Below are positions 1-7,928 of a DNA stretch of 64,000 bases, piece by piece. The notes beneath the pieces were generated by a model that was not told where the DNA came from, made no database searches, and worked only from the letters and a program-made list of their open reading frames with translations. Origin of the DNA: Gammaproteobacteria bacterium (GTDB taxonomy: Bacteria; Pseudomonadota; Gammaproteobacteria; Steroidobacterales; Steroidobacteraceae). The DNA lies in NCBI GenBank assembly GCA_025357835.1, contig JANYLM010000024.1:1-64000 (forward strand). Direction: 5' to 3'. Position 1 is the stretch's first letter. Every line of letters begins with the position of its first letter. A program made the position numbers and the translations under genes.

Positions 1-165
1 GGATCTGTCGGGAGCGAAGTCAATTGACCGATGATGATCTCGGTATGAGCGGACCGTACTGCCGATTCGACCTCATTCGCATCGAGGGCGTTTGCAATAA
101 CAGCGTCGCAACCTTGCACACGAAGCTGCGCCGCCCCTTCCGCCGACTGCGTCATACCGAGAACA
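1..165 (-). pseudogene. NAD-dependent epimerase/dehydratase (extended SDR) fragment
   Basis: Reading the minus strand from about position 163 to the window edge gives a continuous peptide beginning LGMTQSAEGAAQLRVQGC and ending IIIGQLTSLPTD. This looks like the part of an extended short-chain dehydrogenase after the first Rossmann strand, where such proteins typically read 'GxTRSxxxAAxLRALGAxxVVADxxDAxAVxxAVRxAxPxVVIHQLT'. The catalytic YxxxK part would lie outside the window to the left. The glycine-rich start of the fold is absent, because sequence above position 150 is an inverted copy of bases 1-48. I take it as a broken gene fragment; family assignment is by pattern only. Confidence 0.5.
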
Positions 166-199
166 TCATCGGTCAATTGACTTCGCTCCCGACAGATCC
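1..199. repeat. Long inverted repeat (about 48-bp arms, 102-bp spacer)
   Basis: Bases 1-48 (starting GGATCTGTCGGGAGCGAAGT) and bases 151-199 are reverse complements, with about one mismatch (ATGATGATCT against ATGATGTTCT on the same strand). The left arm encodes sensible epimerase residues on the minus strand, while the right arm does not. One arm is therefore likely a foldback copy of the other rather than a transposon end pair. The left arm touches the window edge, so the repeat may be longer. Confidence 0.85.
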
Positions 200-228
200 A
201 TCTGGGTACGCGGACGCGCAACCAAGGG

Positions 229-297
229 TAACGCTCGATTCTCCGCTTTCAAGTAGTCTATCTCCGCCGCTGCATGTCGCTGCAGCCACAGGCCATG
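229..297 (-). pseudogene. IS integrase N-terminal remnant
   Basis: The minus strand reads HGLWLQRHAAAEIDYLKAEN followed by RAL. 'EIxYLKAENRxLR' is a recurrent coiled-coil motif near the N-terminus of IS3/IS481-type integrase-like transposases. Only about 23 residues are recognisable, and the frame is lost on both sides. It lies between the epimerase fragment and a second integrase remnant on the same strand. Confidence 0.4.
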
Positions 298-399
298 CTA
301 GCGATAAACAATGCTAAAAAGTGTCGCGGCATGGACGACATCGAGTTATCCTAGAACGCATCCTGTCAACGGCCAATTCGAGTTTTCGAACAGAACGGC

Positions 400-609
400 C
401 GGAGTGCTTGCGCTTTTCGAGCGAGTCGACGGCGTTCGACATCGGCGAAGTGAATGCGTCGCCCGCCCAATCGCTATCAGTACGTAATTGTCTTCCTGGA
501 GACACTGGATCAGGTCGAGCTGAAGGCATTTGGCCCAACCGGCGAGCATCAGGGTAAGCAGATGAAGAGGCAGAAGCAGTTAAGACATGGTGTCCAGGTA
601 TATTGGCAT
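400..609 (-). pseudogene. IS integrase N-terminal remnant, frameshifted
   Basis: From a minus-strand ATG at 609 the sequence reads MPIYLDTMS, a stop, then LLLPLHLLTLMLAGW followed by LDLIQCLQEDNYVLI. After a frame change it continues RRIHFADVERRRLARKAQAL. This matches the usual start of an integrase-core transposase: a short hydrophobic leader, an 'LQEENRVLREQ' helix, then 'RxRFTDxxRRRLAxKxKALGR'. An internal stop and a frameshift make it non-functional, and the catalytic DDE domain is missing here. Confidence 0.5.
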
Positions 610-989
610 CTCACATATCGCTTCCCATTTCCGCAACCTCGCAGCGGCCTTAGCGTAGTTTAGGCCGAATTGTTGGACACTTCGGGGCCGGTTGTTTTGC
701 CACTCCAGGGACAGCGCAGATCTTTTAGCTCACGGGAAGATTGCCATGACAGGCGTGTTTTCCTGACGGAAGCCAAGTGAGGTGAGAGTTTCCCGGTTGG
801 TTCCGGGAGAGGCCGATGGTTAAATTCCACCGGCTTTAGGCGACCGGGCGAGTCTCGCTGGGTTGCGCCAACAGGAGAAAAATGGTCGGTAGTTTCGTAG
901 ACCACTGCTACGTCCAGGGCGTGCAGGAATTAATTGCGTGACGCGATCCACTAATTCGAGCATAACAGCCGCCAGAGAGGGTTCTTCTA
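610..989. other. Unassigned non-coding stretch beside IS remnants
   Basis: No convincing gene. A minus-strand ORF of 81 codons (660-905) lies upstream of the integrase remnant, but it has no recognisable family and no good ribosome binding site. The stretch may be the outer flank of a decayed insertion sequence, but I could not identify terminal repeats or a target duplication. Confidence 0.3.
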
Positions 990-1616
990 TTGAGAAAGGA
1001 GCGAAGTCACGGTAAGAGTGTAGTCATGGCCATCGTATTCCCGCCCGCTAAAATCGCCCGACACTGGAACGGAGCACTTGACTCGAGTCGTAAGCGAGCG
1101 CCTCTCGTTGAATTCTTGCGGCACCGAGGTCTCAAGGTGGCTCAACCTGGCCCTGGTAGAAATTCGGACAATATCAGTCGTGCGACCCTCTTTATTGTCA
1201 ATAGGGCATTGCGCGTGGGAATCGGCGATAAGCAGGCGCTCAATCCGGCGCAACGACTGAACGTGGGGCAAACCGCTTGCTGCATTTGCGATTGCCTCGC
1301 CAGCATGATCGGGGATCCCAATTGCTGGCGGGTGGCTGCACTCGTGAGTGGGACTCAGCTTATTTCGTCGGGTTCGAACCTGTCTAATTCAGCCAATGCC
1401 GCCGCAATATCCGCTCAGCAATTCAAGCAATCTACTATGGGGTCGGGCTGCATTAAGACGCAGCTGCTAGCGGCCCAAGCCATTGTGAGTAATCTCGATG
1501 AGAAACTACAGGAGTTAACAACTCATGTTGCTTTGCAAATTCAGGATCTTTCGATTAATTGGGCGTGGATAGTGCCCAAACCCGCTTTCAACATTTCGCG
1601 GCGTTCACCCGTGTGA
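990..1616 (+). CDS. Hypothetical ORF, doubtful
   Basis: A 208-codon ORF without recognisable domain, signal peptide or membrane segment. It contains a Ser/Asn/Ala-rich middle (LSNSANAAAISAQQF). It sits between IS remnants and the hemerythrin gene. It is overlapped by an antisense ORF, and its last codons run into a perfect hairpin at 1597-1624. An 'aaagga' upstream is a weak ribosome binding site. It is the longest ORF in this stretch but could be chance or a relic. Confidence 0.2.
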   Translation: MRKERSHGKSVVMAIVFPPAKIARHWNGALDSSRKRAPLVEFLRHRGLKVAQPGPGRNSDNISRATLFIVNRALRVGIGDKQALNPAQRLNVGQTACCICDCLASMIGDPNCWRVAALVSGTQLISSGSNLSNSANAAAISAQQFKQSTMGSGCIKTQLLAAQAIVSNLDEKLQELTTHVALQIQDLSINWAWIVPKPAFNISRRSPV

Positions 1617-1624
1617 ACGCCGCG
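1597..1624 (-). terminator. Hairpin terminator candidate for the hemerythrin gene
   Basis: A perfect 12-bp stem (CGCGGCGTTCAC / GTGAACGCCGCG) with a 4-base loop begins 10 bases past the hemerythrin stop codon on the minus strand. No long T tract follows, so termination may be weak or Rho-assisted. Confidence 0.5.
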
Positions 1625-1633
1625 CGCTCGGGC

Positions 1634-2176
1634 TTATTTCGTACCTGCCTTTCGCGGTTGCTTCGACCCAGTCTCACCGTCGTGTTGGTCGTCTGAGATT
1701 CCCATTTTGGCCTTCAGCTCCACCTTACGCTTTAGCATCTTTGCTCCTAAGGCATAAGTATCCACGTTGGCTTTCTTTGCCTTGGGAAACATACTGCCCT
1801 CTTCTTCCTTGACGTGATGGTCGATTTGCTCGCCGAGCACCGTTACTTTAGCGTCGTAAAGGTCGTCATCGGGATCCACGCCTTCCAGTTGCGCGATAAG
1901 ATCTTTCGCTCCTGCGTGCTCGACAAGGGCCTCGTCCATCAGGTCCCCATCATCAATAGCCTCGCGGACAGCCGGGTAAAATATTTCTTCTTCGACTGTA
2001 GCGTGAATTTTGAGTTCATTGCAAATCTTCGCCACCACGTCAGATTTGTCCTCGTCGGTGCCGGCTTCCTTCATCTGATCGAATCTGGAAAATAATTGCT
2101 TCACTTTCTTATGATCTGCGATAAGCATCGCGATGGCATCTTGTTCAGACGGTTTCGATGCGTGGGTACTAGCCAT
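1634..2176 (-). CDS. Hemerythrin HHE domain protein
   Basis: A 180-residue soluble protein with a hemerythrin-like four-helix HHE cation-binding domain in its first 150 residues. The metal-ligand pattern is visible: H in LIADHKKV, HATVEEE with the HxxxE arrangement, H in VEHAGAKD, and DHHVKEEE. Such proteins bind a di-iron centre and O2, NO or reactive oxygen species, usually in stress protection. The C-terminus is lysine-rich and probably disordered. The ATG at 2176 has a GAGG ribosome binding site about 8 bases upstream. It is monocistronic and followed by a hairpin. The physiological ligand is unknown. Confidence 0.9.
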   Translation of the reverse strand: MASTHASKPSEQDAIAMLIADHKKVKQLFSRFDQMKEAGTDEDKSDVVAKICNELKIHATVEEEIFYPAVREAIDDGDLMDEALVEHAGAKDLIAQLEGVDPDDDLYDAKVTVLGEQIDHHVKEEEGSMFPKAKKANVDTYALGAKMLKRKVELKAKMGISDDQHDGETGSKQPRKAGTK

Positions 2177-2692
2177 GATATTTCCTCGGTATGACGTGCG
2201 TTAAAAGACTAGCTCGCGTGGGCGAGCAGTGGCGAACGATGGTAAAGTGTCGCGCTAATTCCTCGTATCCGACTATCGCTGAAAATGCTGTAGGAATCCG
2301 CTCAGAGTGCCGTGTCCCTGGAGGTGCACCACTGGGGTCTACGCACGGTGGCAGATTGGAGGTGAACCGCTCCTGCCGTTCAATGTTACCCGCTATTAGG
2401 GGCTTTCCTGAGCACGTTAGTCTGCCTGCGCAGCAGCAATCTCTGTTCGGATGGCATTTAATTCATGCGTAAGGCCGTCCTCAAGACTTCGGAAATTACC
2501 ACTATCAAGTGAATTCGCAGCCGACACACCCCCCGCCGGATCGTGGGCAGCTGGGGGAAGGAATCATGCCGGGTCTGGCTGGCCGACCCACGAATACCTA
2601 GGATAGTTAGTAAGTAACGGGGGAAGATGCCGAACTGAAAGAATGCGATAGTGTGCATTCAGCTGCTACTGCGAAATGGAGAAATCAACCGC
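2177..2692. other. Intergenic region between divergent hemerythrin and kinase genes
   Basis: About 500 bases separate two divergent genes. ORFs at 2191-2472 and 2458-2658 have no family resemblance and no supporting ribosome binding sites, so I treat them as chance. Promoters for both flanking genes should lie here, but I cannot point to clear -35/-10 boxes. Confidence 0.4.
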
Positions 2693-4597
2693 ATGGCGTA
2701 CAAAACTACAGACACCGAGACGCAGCGACTCGAAGAATTGCACCGTTACGCGATTCTCGACACTCCACCCGAACTTGCCTTTGATGAGTTGACGCGCCTC
2801 GCATCCAAACTCTGTGCCACCCCCATCGCACTGGTGAGCCTGACCGATAAAGCGCGCCATTGGTTCAAATCACGGGTGGGGATGCCGCTAACGGAGATTC
2901 CGCGGGATCGCGCGTTCTGCGCGGAAGCCATTGCGCACCATGAAGTAATGATAATCGAGGATACCCTTGCTGATTCGCGCTTCGCGGATCACCCTCTCGT
3001 GACCGGCGATCGTGGCATTCGGTTCTACGCAGGCTCCGGGCTGCATACTCCGAACGGCTTCGCGCTCGGGACGCTCTGCGTGCTCGATTGTATCCCTCGA
3101 CGACTCACACAGTCACAACGCGAAACCCTGGAATTGCTCGCACGCCAGGTGTCGCAGCTATTAGAGTCACGCCGCATCAGCCGGGAACTCGCCGATAGCG
3201 AAGCACGGTATTCCTCCATTCTTGATCGCGTAGGCGATGCGCTCTTCAGCGTCGACGCCTATGGTCGTTTAACCTACGCAAGTTCATCCTGGCCGACGCT
3301 CATGGGGCGTGCCGCCCAATCGTCTGTCGGGACGGCCTTATTGGATCACTTCAGCGGCGCCGCGCGGCAAGCCATCGCGCAAATGCTCATCGACGCACAA
3401 GCACGAGATGCTACAACGATTGACGTCGAGCACACCCGCGAGGACGGCACTCGAGGATGGCTTCATGTAGTGGCCACTGCTGCCGGCGGGACCGGCGTTC
3501 CAGGGTCCATCATCGGACGCCTCACGGATATTTCCCGCACGAAAGACATTGAGCATCAAAGCCGCCTCGACTTGGAGCGGCTCAGACGTCAAACGTTGCT
3601 ATTCGAAAAGACCCAAGGAGCTGCGCAAATCGGCGGCTGGGAACTCGATATCGATACGGCAAAGCTCTTCTGGACCCAAGAGACGTACCGAATACATGGT
3701 TTAACCAGCGCGGAGTACAACCCGAGCGTCGACACCGCGATCGATTTTTACGCTCCCTTGAGCCGGCCAAAGATTCGTGCAGCGGTCGAAGCGGCTATTG
3801 CCAGCGGGGCGCCGTATGACCTGGAATTGGAACTGGTGACCGCCGATTGCCGCCAACGATGGGTGCGCTCACGCGGCTATCGCGAGGATGCGAACGGGGC
3901 CCCGCGCCGCCTGTATGGGACGTTTCAAGACATTACCGAGCGTCGGTCGCTTGAGCAGTCAGTCCTCGCGACCGCGCAACAGGAACGTGATCGCTTGGGC
4001 GATGAATTGCACGAAGGCATCGCTCAGGAATTGACTGGCACCGCACTGCTGCTTCGCGCAATCACTGGCTCCGTGCAAATGTTAGACCCCACGCTCGCCA
4101 AAGATTTGGAATATGCCACTGAGTTGATCAACCACTCGCTGGAATCATGTCGTGCGCTTGCACATCAGATGACGCCGGCGAGTCCCACTCGTGGTGGCTT
4201 AGAGAGCGCGCTTCGCACCCTAGGCGCCCGAACCGAACGGGTATCGGGCGTCCCGGTGCAAACGATCCTGAAGGTCCGCCGGGATGTGCCTCTCGATGCC
4301 ATCGTCAGTGACAGTCTTTATGGGATTGCCCAGGAAGCACTCACAAACGCCGTCACCCACAGTGGTGCTACCGCAATTCGCGTGGAACTATCAGTTCGCC
4401 CTGACGCCGTTCGCTTGGGTGTCGTTGATAATGGCCGCGGCATGGACACGACGAATAGTCATCCCGGCATGGGCATTCGGATCATGCACCACCGGGCGCG
4501 GCTGATCGATGCTCGGCTTGATATCGTTTCTGATCCCGGCCGAGGCACATCAATTGCTTGTGTTTTGAAGCGCTTGCCTGCACAGAAGCAACAGTAA
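2693..4597 (+). CDS. Soluble GAF-PAS-PAS sensor histidine kinase (HisKA_3 type)
   Basis: A cytosolic sensor kinase of 634 residues from the ATG at 2693, preceded by GGAGA; the tracked GTG at 2651 would add 14 unlikely residues. Order: GAF domain (about 10-165), PAS domain (about 180-290), second PAS/PAC (about 310-425), dimerisation/phosphoacceptor helix with the histidine in DELHEGIAQEL (about 445), then HATPase_c with N box EALTNAVTHSGA, G1 VDNGRGMD and G2 GMGIRIMHHR. The H-box and ATPase are of the NarX/DesK class, which partners with LuxR/NarL-type regulators. No transmembrane segment and no receiver domain are present. No response regulator is adjacent; the NarL-type regulator at 25.1 kb is a conceivable but unproven partner. 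Confidence 0.9.
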   Translation: MAYKTTDTETQRLEELHRYAILDTPPELAFDELTRLASKLCATPIALVSLTDKARHWFKSRVGMPLTEIPRDRAFCAEAIAHHEVMIIEDTLADSRFADHPLVTGDRGIRFYAGSGLHTPNGFALGTLCVLDCIPRRLTQSQRETLELLARQVSQLLESRRISRELADSEARYSSILDRVGDALFSVDAYGRLTYASSSWPTLMGRAAQSSVGTALLDHFSGAARQAIAQMLIDAQARDATTIDVEHTREDGTRGWLHVVATAAGGTGVPGSIIGRLTDISRTKDIEHQSRLDLERLRRQTLLFEKTQGAAQIGGWELDIDTAKLFWTQETYRIHGLTSAEYNPSVDTAIDFYAPLSRPKIRAAVEAAIASGAPYDLELELVTADCRQRWVRSRGYREDANGAPRRLYGTFQDITERRSLEQSVLATAQQERDRLGDELHEGIAQELTGTALLLRAITGSVQMLDPTLAKDLEYATELINHSLESCRALAHQMTPASPTRGGLESALRTLGARTERVSGVPVQTILKVRRDVPLDAIVSDSLYGIAQEALTNAVTHSGATAIRVELSVRPDAVRLGVVDNGRGMDTTNSHPGMGIRIMHHRARLIDARLDIVSDPGRGTSIACVLKRLPAQKQQ

Positions 4598-4814
4598 AAC
4601 GGGCCCCAAAGACCCCGCCAGTGCGAAACCCATTGGATGTTCCCTATCTACAGTTGGCGTCATATGGAAAAGCGAAATACCTAGTAACCGGAGGGAAAGA
4701 CCTGTTAGCCGTCCGCAGGTCATCTGCGCTTCGCGGTCCTTTCTGCCGCCCACTTCATTTCGGCACTCGGTCTTCAGAGCTGAGTGCGCAATGGACGCTG
4801 TAATCCGCAAATAT
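4598..4814. other. Non-coding gap between kinase and IS remnant
   Basis: Nothing convincing: ORFs here (4550-4810 minus, 4558-4803 plus) are shadows without ribosome binding sites or recognisable families. Either end of the decayed insertion element could lie here, but no terminal repeat was seen. Confidence 0.35.
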
Positions 4815-5431
4815 TCGATCGCGCGGCAGCGGATGCGAAGGAGTATTCGTGATGCAGGCGGCCCAGGATGGACTTGGCGCGGACGGTATACTATTCGCCA
4901 CGTCTATAGCGTGAATCGGCCTGTTATCGGCTACGGTGTGCGGGCCGCGGATCGGGAACAACGGCCGATGGCGCCAATGGCATGTTTGCAGATTGAATCG
5001 GCCTTCGGACGGCGTGGGGGCGATTTCAGTACCTGGATTCCAAGCTCTTCTATCGAGTCGTCCAGGTGCTACGCGAAGATGCGGTCGCAATCGTGAAGCA
5101 GGTACCGGGTTCGATCCTCTGAGCTGATGACCTCGCGCAATTGCTGCAGCGTCCCGGCCGAGGTTGGATGGTCAGCGACATTGAAGTGCACCAGGCGGCG
5201 CCTGCCGTGCTCCATCATGGCGAACACGTACAAGGGCCGGAAGGTGCCGGTCACGACCACCACGAAATCGCAGGCAACAATGCCCTGGCGTGCAGGCGCA
5301 GGAAGGTCGACCAGCGCAGATCTCCTCTCGACCGGCTTGGGGGCCGAGGGGGCATGTACTTCCGTACGGTTCGCGGGGATACTGGAATATCCAGCTTCAG
5401 CAATAGCTCATTGGCGATAGTACTGCTGTAA
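4815..5431 (-). pseudogene. IS integrase/transposase catalytic-domain remnant
   Basis: The minus strand carries most of an integrase-core (rve, DDE) domain with several lesions. It starts IANELLLKLDIPVSPRTVRKYM and continues RWSTFLRLHARALL. It needs a frameshift near 5275 to reach ACDFVVVVTGTFRPLYVF (first catalytic Asp), then reads MMEHGRRRLVHFNV and LLHDCDRIFA (second Asp). A TAG stands where a Lys is normal. After it come HLDDSIEELGIQVL and PRRPKADSICKHAIG, where the catalytic Glu position is Lys. The C-terminal tail AKSILGRLHHEYSF is still visible near 4830. The N-terminal third is missing. Clearly dead and long decayed. Confidence 0.85.
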
Positions 5432-5447
5432 TCTAATTCCAGGTGAC

Positions 5448-5457
5448 GGAGGTGATT
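5448..5457 (+). promoter_or_regulatory. Consensus Shine-Dalgarno sequence deciding the DUF6356 start
   Basis: GGAGGTGATT lies four bases before the ATG at 5461 and is a near-perfect anti-SD match. It rules out the upstream GTG (5443) used by the ORF track. Confidence 0.85.
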
Positions 5458-5460
5458 ACA

Positions 5461-5739
5461 ATGGGTATTAAGACTCTAGCCCGTCGCTTTCGCGAACATC
5501 CAGCTGCTGTGGGTGAGTCCTACAAGGAACACTACATCCACGCCGTTCAGTTTGGCTGCGCAATGCTTCGCGGTTCGCTCGCTTGCTTTGTTCACGCACT
5601 GTTTCCCTGGGTGTGTACCAGCACTGGCTCATCGATCGTGGTTCGCCTGCACGACCGGATGGTAATCAATCGATCGCGGAATCGTCTGGATGAAATGCGG
5701 CCGCTTGATCCGCTCGATTGCTTGGCCGAACATATCTGA
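5461..5739 (+). CDS. DUF6356 family small membrane-associated protein
   Basis: A 92-residue protein starting MGIKTLARRFREHPAAVGES. The pattern 'ARRxxxEHPAxVGExYxEHxxxAxxFGxxMxxxxLACxxHxLFPxxxxxTGSxxVxxLHxRMV' is characteristic of the DUF6356 family, short proteins of unknown function common in alpha- and gammaproteobacteria. A hydrophobic stretch around residues 30-52 (CAMLRGSLACFVHALFPWV) suggests membrane association. The C-terminal 20 residues after LHDRMVINR are acidic and unconserved. An excellent ribosome binding site supports expression. It stands alone between an IS remnant and a broken gene. Confidence 0.75.
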   Translation: MGIKTLARRFREHPAAVGESYKEHYIHAVQFGCAMLRGSLACFVHALFPWVCTSTGSSIVVRLHDRMVINRSRNRLDEMRPLDPLDCLAEHI

Positions 5740-5807
5740 AATCTAAGAGGGCAGCTCATCCGTCGGATTTGCGGCATAATCGTGGATAGCTCCAGGGAGG
5801 ATTGGAG

Positions 5808-6070
5808 ATGTCGAAGGGTATATTGAGCGTTGCGTCCCTGGCACTGACGTTCAGCGCGCTCCCTTCCGCCCAACGGCGTGCTGAAAGTATCCAAAGCAAA
5901 TGATGAGAAGGCGAGCCGCGGCGAAGTGCTCACCGCCAAAGAGATGGCCTACTTCGTCGTCACGCGCCTACTTCGTCGTCACGCCCACCTTCGAGACCTC
6001 TTCCCCAATGTATGCGTGGCTAAATGGCATCCAAGCCATTGGCAAGACGAGCCGCGAGACCTTGTTGTGA
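5808..6070 (+). pseudogene. Secreted protein (possibly DUF3237-like), broken by a 19-bp duplication
   Basis: An ATG at 5808 with a GGGAGG site starts a signal-peptide-like sequence (MSKGILSVASLALTFSALPS) that hits TGA at 5903. An overlapping frame continues LKVSKANDEKASRGEVLTAK, EMAYFVVT. A perfect tandem duplication of GCCTACTTCGTCGTCACGC (5947-5965 and 5966-5984) then shifts the frame. Removing one copy restores AYFVVTPTFETSSPMYAWLN and GIQAIGK up to TGA at 6070. 'TPTFETSSPxYAWLNxIxAxGK' resembles the C-terminal end of DUF3237 proteins. The central part of such a protein is absent, so there is also an internal deletion. The duplication and frame break are directly visible; the family name is a moderate-confidence guess. 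Confidence 0.6.
5947..5984. repeat. Perfect 19-bp tandem duplication
   Basis: GCCTACTTCGTCGTCACGC occurs twice back to back. Since 19 is not a multiple of three it frameshifts the host ORF, and deleting one copy in thought restores a conserved peptide. No mismatch between the copies, so the event is recent. Confidence 0.95.
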
Positions 6071-6328
6071 TTGGCAAGATTGGTTGACGCTCGACGCAGA
6101 GTGGGGACGTGCGGCTTCGGGTTGCGTAATGTGCGGCGATAGCGGCGTTTGAGTCCGCGCAGCGCCTGAACGATTGAAACTGAATCGTTCGCGGCTATTG
6201 CGGTGGCAAATTCAGTGGCACCCGCCAGCGCTAGGACCATTGCCAGCACTCAGTTGCGCTTTAGAAAGAAGAAAGCCCCGATCGTGACTGTCATTGGATT
6301 GCTCGATTACACGTCGAATCTCTATGAG

Positions 6329-7309
6329 TCACTTCTTGCAATGCGCCAGCGCATCTTCGAGTTTAATTCTCGAAATCGTCCCGGCGTGATAGTCCGTCAG
6401 CCATATAGCTCCGTGGCCGATGCCAAGAGAATCTCCTCCAGGTCCGGTCCAACGGCAGCGAAGTGATACAGCAGCCACATCAATAGCAGAAAGCGGAACC
6501 TTCGCGACCGTGGTCCAAATCATTCCACCTCCAAAACTGATGTCACCGCCGTGACCCGGTGTACCTAAGCCAATGGTTTTGATGGAATGCGTCTGCGTGT
6601 CGATGCGTGTCAGCGAGCCGTCGCCCTGGTTGAGTGTCCATACCGCCTTGCCGGCAGCAGTCAGGAATCGGGGATTTGGACCGGTGGGCACAGTTGCGAG
6701 TACCACGCCATTGAAGGCGTTGAGGACGGTGACTTCGGCGCCGGTCGCCCGCGTAACCCAGATTTGGCCGTCGTTATACATGGGATTGAAGGAGCCGGCG
6801 GGCAGGCGGACGATCTGGCGGACGACTCCGGTATCAGGCGAGATGCGAGCGAGGGAGCCAGCCCTGTCTACGACGACCCAAACACTATCCGCGCTTGTCG
6901 TTACCCCGCCTTCAGCGATGACCGCAGCCAGTTTAATGACGGACACCAGACTATTGGAGCTGAGATCAACTTTGGCCATAGCCGCAGAATGGCCGCAAAG
7001 CGGTATCCACAAGCTGTGGAAACCGCTGGCCAAACCCGCACACGGCTCACCGGGCAAGTTTACCGTTGCCACAAGCTGATTGGTATTTGGATCGATTCTG
7101 TGCACCGCAAACGGCTCTGTGCTTCCCACCCACACCGCGTCGGCAACGACAGCTACCCAGTCGGCTGTCTTTCCAACGTGGATCGACGCCATGGGCGCTA
7201 GCTCGGATATGGGTCTAGCGGCAATCTCCGGATCGACGCTTACGGCAATCAGTTTGGCGAACGGAGTTATCGACAACGTTACGATCGCTGCTGCACTCGC
7301 TAGTCTCAT
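6329..7309 (-). CDS. Secreted beta-propeller (YVTN/Vgb-like) protein
   Basis: About 326 residues from MRLASAAAIVTLSITPFAKL, a cleavable or anchoring signal sequence; the tracked start eight codons earlier is less likely. The mature part is a series of roughly 42-residue repeats of the type 'xxxxVWVxxxxxxxVxRIDPxTxxVVATVxLPxGP', for example AVWVGSTEPFAVHRIDPNTN and DGQIWVTRATGAEVTVLN. This is typical of six- or seven-bladed propellers related to virginiamycin B lyase (Vgb) and YVTN/NHL-type proteins. These usually act as periplasmic binding or scaffold proteins; the lyase catalytic residues cannot be assigned. Four cysteines may form disulphides. The gene is monocistronic. Confidence 0.75.
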   Translation of the reverse strand: MRLASAAAIVTLSITPFAKLIAVSVDPEIAARPISELAPMASIHVGKTADWVAVVADAVWVGSTEPFAVHRIDPNTNQLVATVNLPGEPCAGLASGFHSLWIPLCGHSAAMAKVDLSSNSLVSVIKLAAVIAEGGVTTSADSVWVVVDRAGSLARISPDTGVVRQIVRLPAGSFNPMYNDGQIWVTRATGAEVTVLNAFNGVVLATVPTGPNPRFLTAAGKAVWTLNQGDGSLTRIDTQTHSIKTIGLGTPGHGGDISFGGGMIWTTVAKVPLSAIDVAAVSLRCRWTGPGGDSLGIGHGAIWLTDYHAGTISRIKLEDALAHCKK

Positions 7310-7928
7310 GTTTGTGTCTTTCCAGCGCTGCATTGAATTCGGTCACCTCTGATTTCATTGATGCCGCCGATACTACCAGTCGACGAACGGCCGCTTTGTG
7401 GAAAATGACCCATGCCGCACCACTGGCGGATTATGGCCGTTAGTGTCGACCGAACCGTCTCGCCGGCCTTTGCGGTCCTTCACCACCGTACGATAAGCAG
7501 CGCGACCTTTCGGGTGGACCCGGCGCACGCTGTCTACCCAATGCCTCGCCGCTAAAGTCTGTGCCGTTCGGGTGCAGGACGTCTGAGCTGCCGTCAAACC
7601 TGGCGGCGTAGTGCCCCTTTATGAAGCCAATTCTTACACGGCGGTTCGAACATCGCCTGCGGTACCCCTTCGCATCTGTTCCAAGCTTTCCCTTGGTTCG
7701 GGCGAACGTCATGATCCAGTTTGTCTCCCAAGTATTGCCTCAATCTGCGGAGAACGCTTGCTCGAAGCGGGACAAGGTTGGCGTAATCTCGGATAAGGCG
7801 GTTCCCTCAACACTCGTTGTTCATTGAAGGCTGCGGGATGACCCTCGCTGTTTTTCGCGCGCGGTCTATGCTACGTATCAAAATTGCTCGATTCAAAACG
7901 TTTGGCGATTAGCGGTGGGAATCAGGCG
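7310..7928. other. Intergenic stretch without recognisable gene
   Basis: About 620 bases. The minus-strand ORFs 7373-7597 and 7440-7712 translate to Arg/Gly-rich peptides without family resemblance and probably reflect decayed DNA. The promoter of the beta-propeller gene should lie at the left end. I see no repeat, RNA gene or terminator. Confidence 0.35.

Noticed and set aside
1-199. MITE or IS ends bounded by the inverted repeat
   Set aside because: One arm codes for genuine epimerase sequence, no target duplication is visible, and the spacer is also epimerase sequence.
24-317. 97-codon plus-strand ORF
   Set aside because: It is the complement of the epimerase and integrase fragments and crosses the inverted repeat; no ribosome binding site.
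1330-1385. tRNA-like T-arm GTCGGGTTCGAACCTGTC
   Set aside because: No matching acceptor, D-arm or anticodon arm could be folded around it in either direction.
5100-5120. GGGTTCGATCC resembling a tRNA T-loop or attachment site
   Set aside because: It is coding sequence of the integrase remnant (minus strand), and no cloverleaf is present.
5141-5431. 96-codon plus-strand ORF
   Set aside because: It is antisense to the integrase remnant, whose minus-strand reading is clearly conserved.
5968-6249. 93-codon minus-strand ORF with a signal-like start (MLAMVLALAGATEFATAIAA)
   Set aside because: Overlaps the duplicated pseudogene antisense; the remainder is basic and unrecognisable, with no convincing ribosome binding site. 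Kept out for lack of support.
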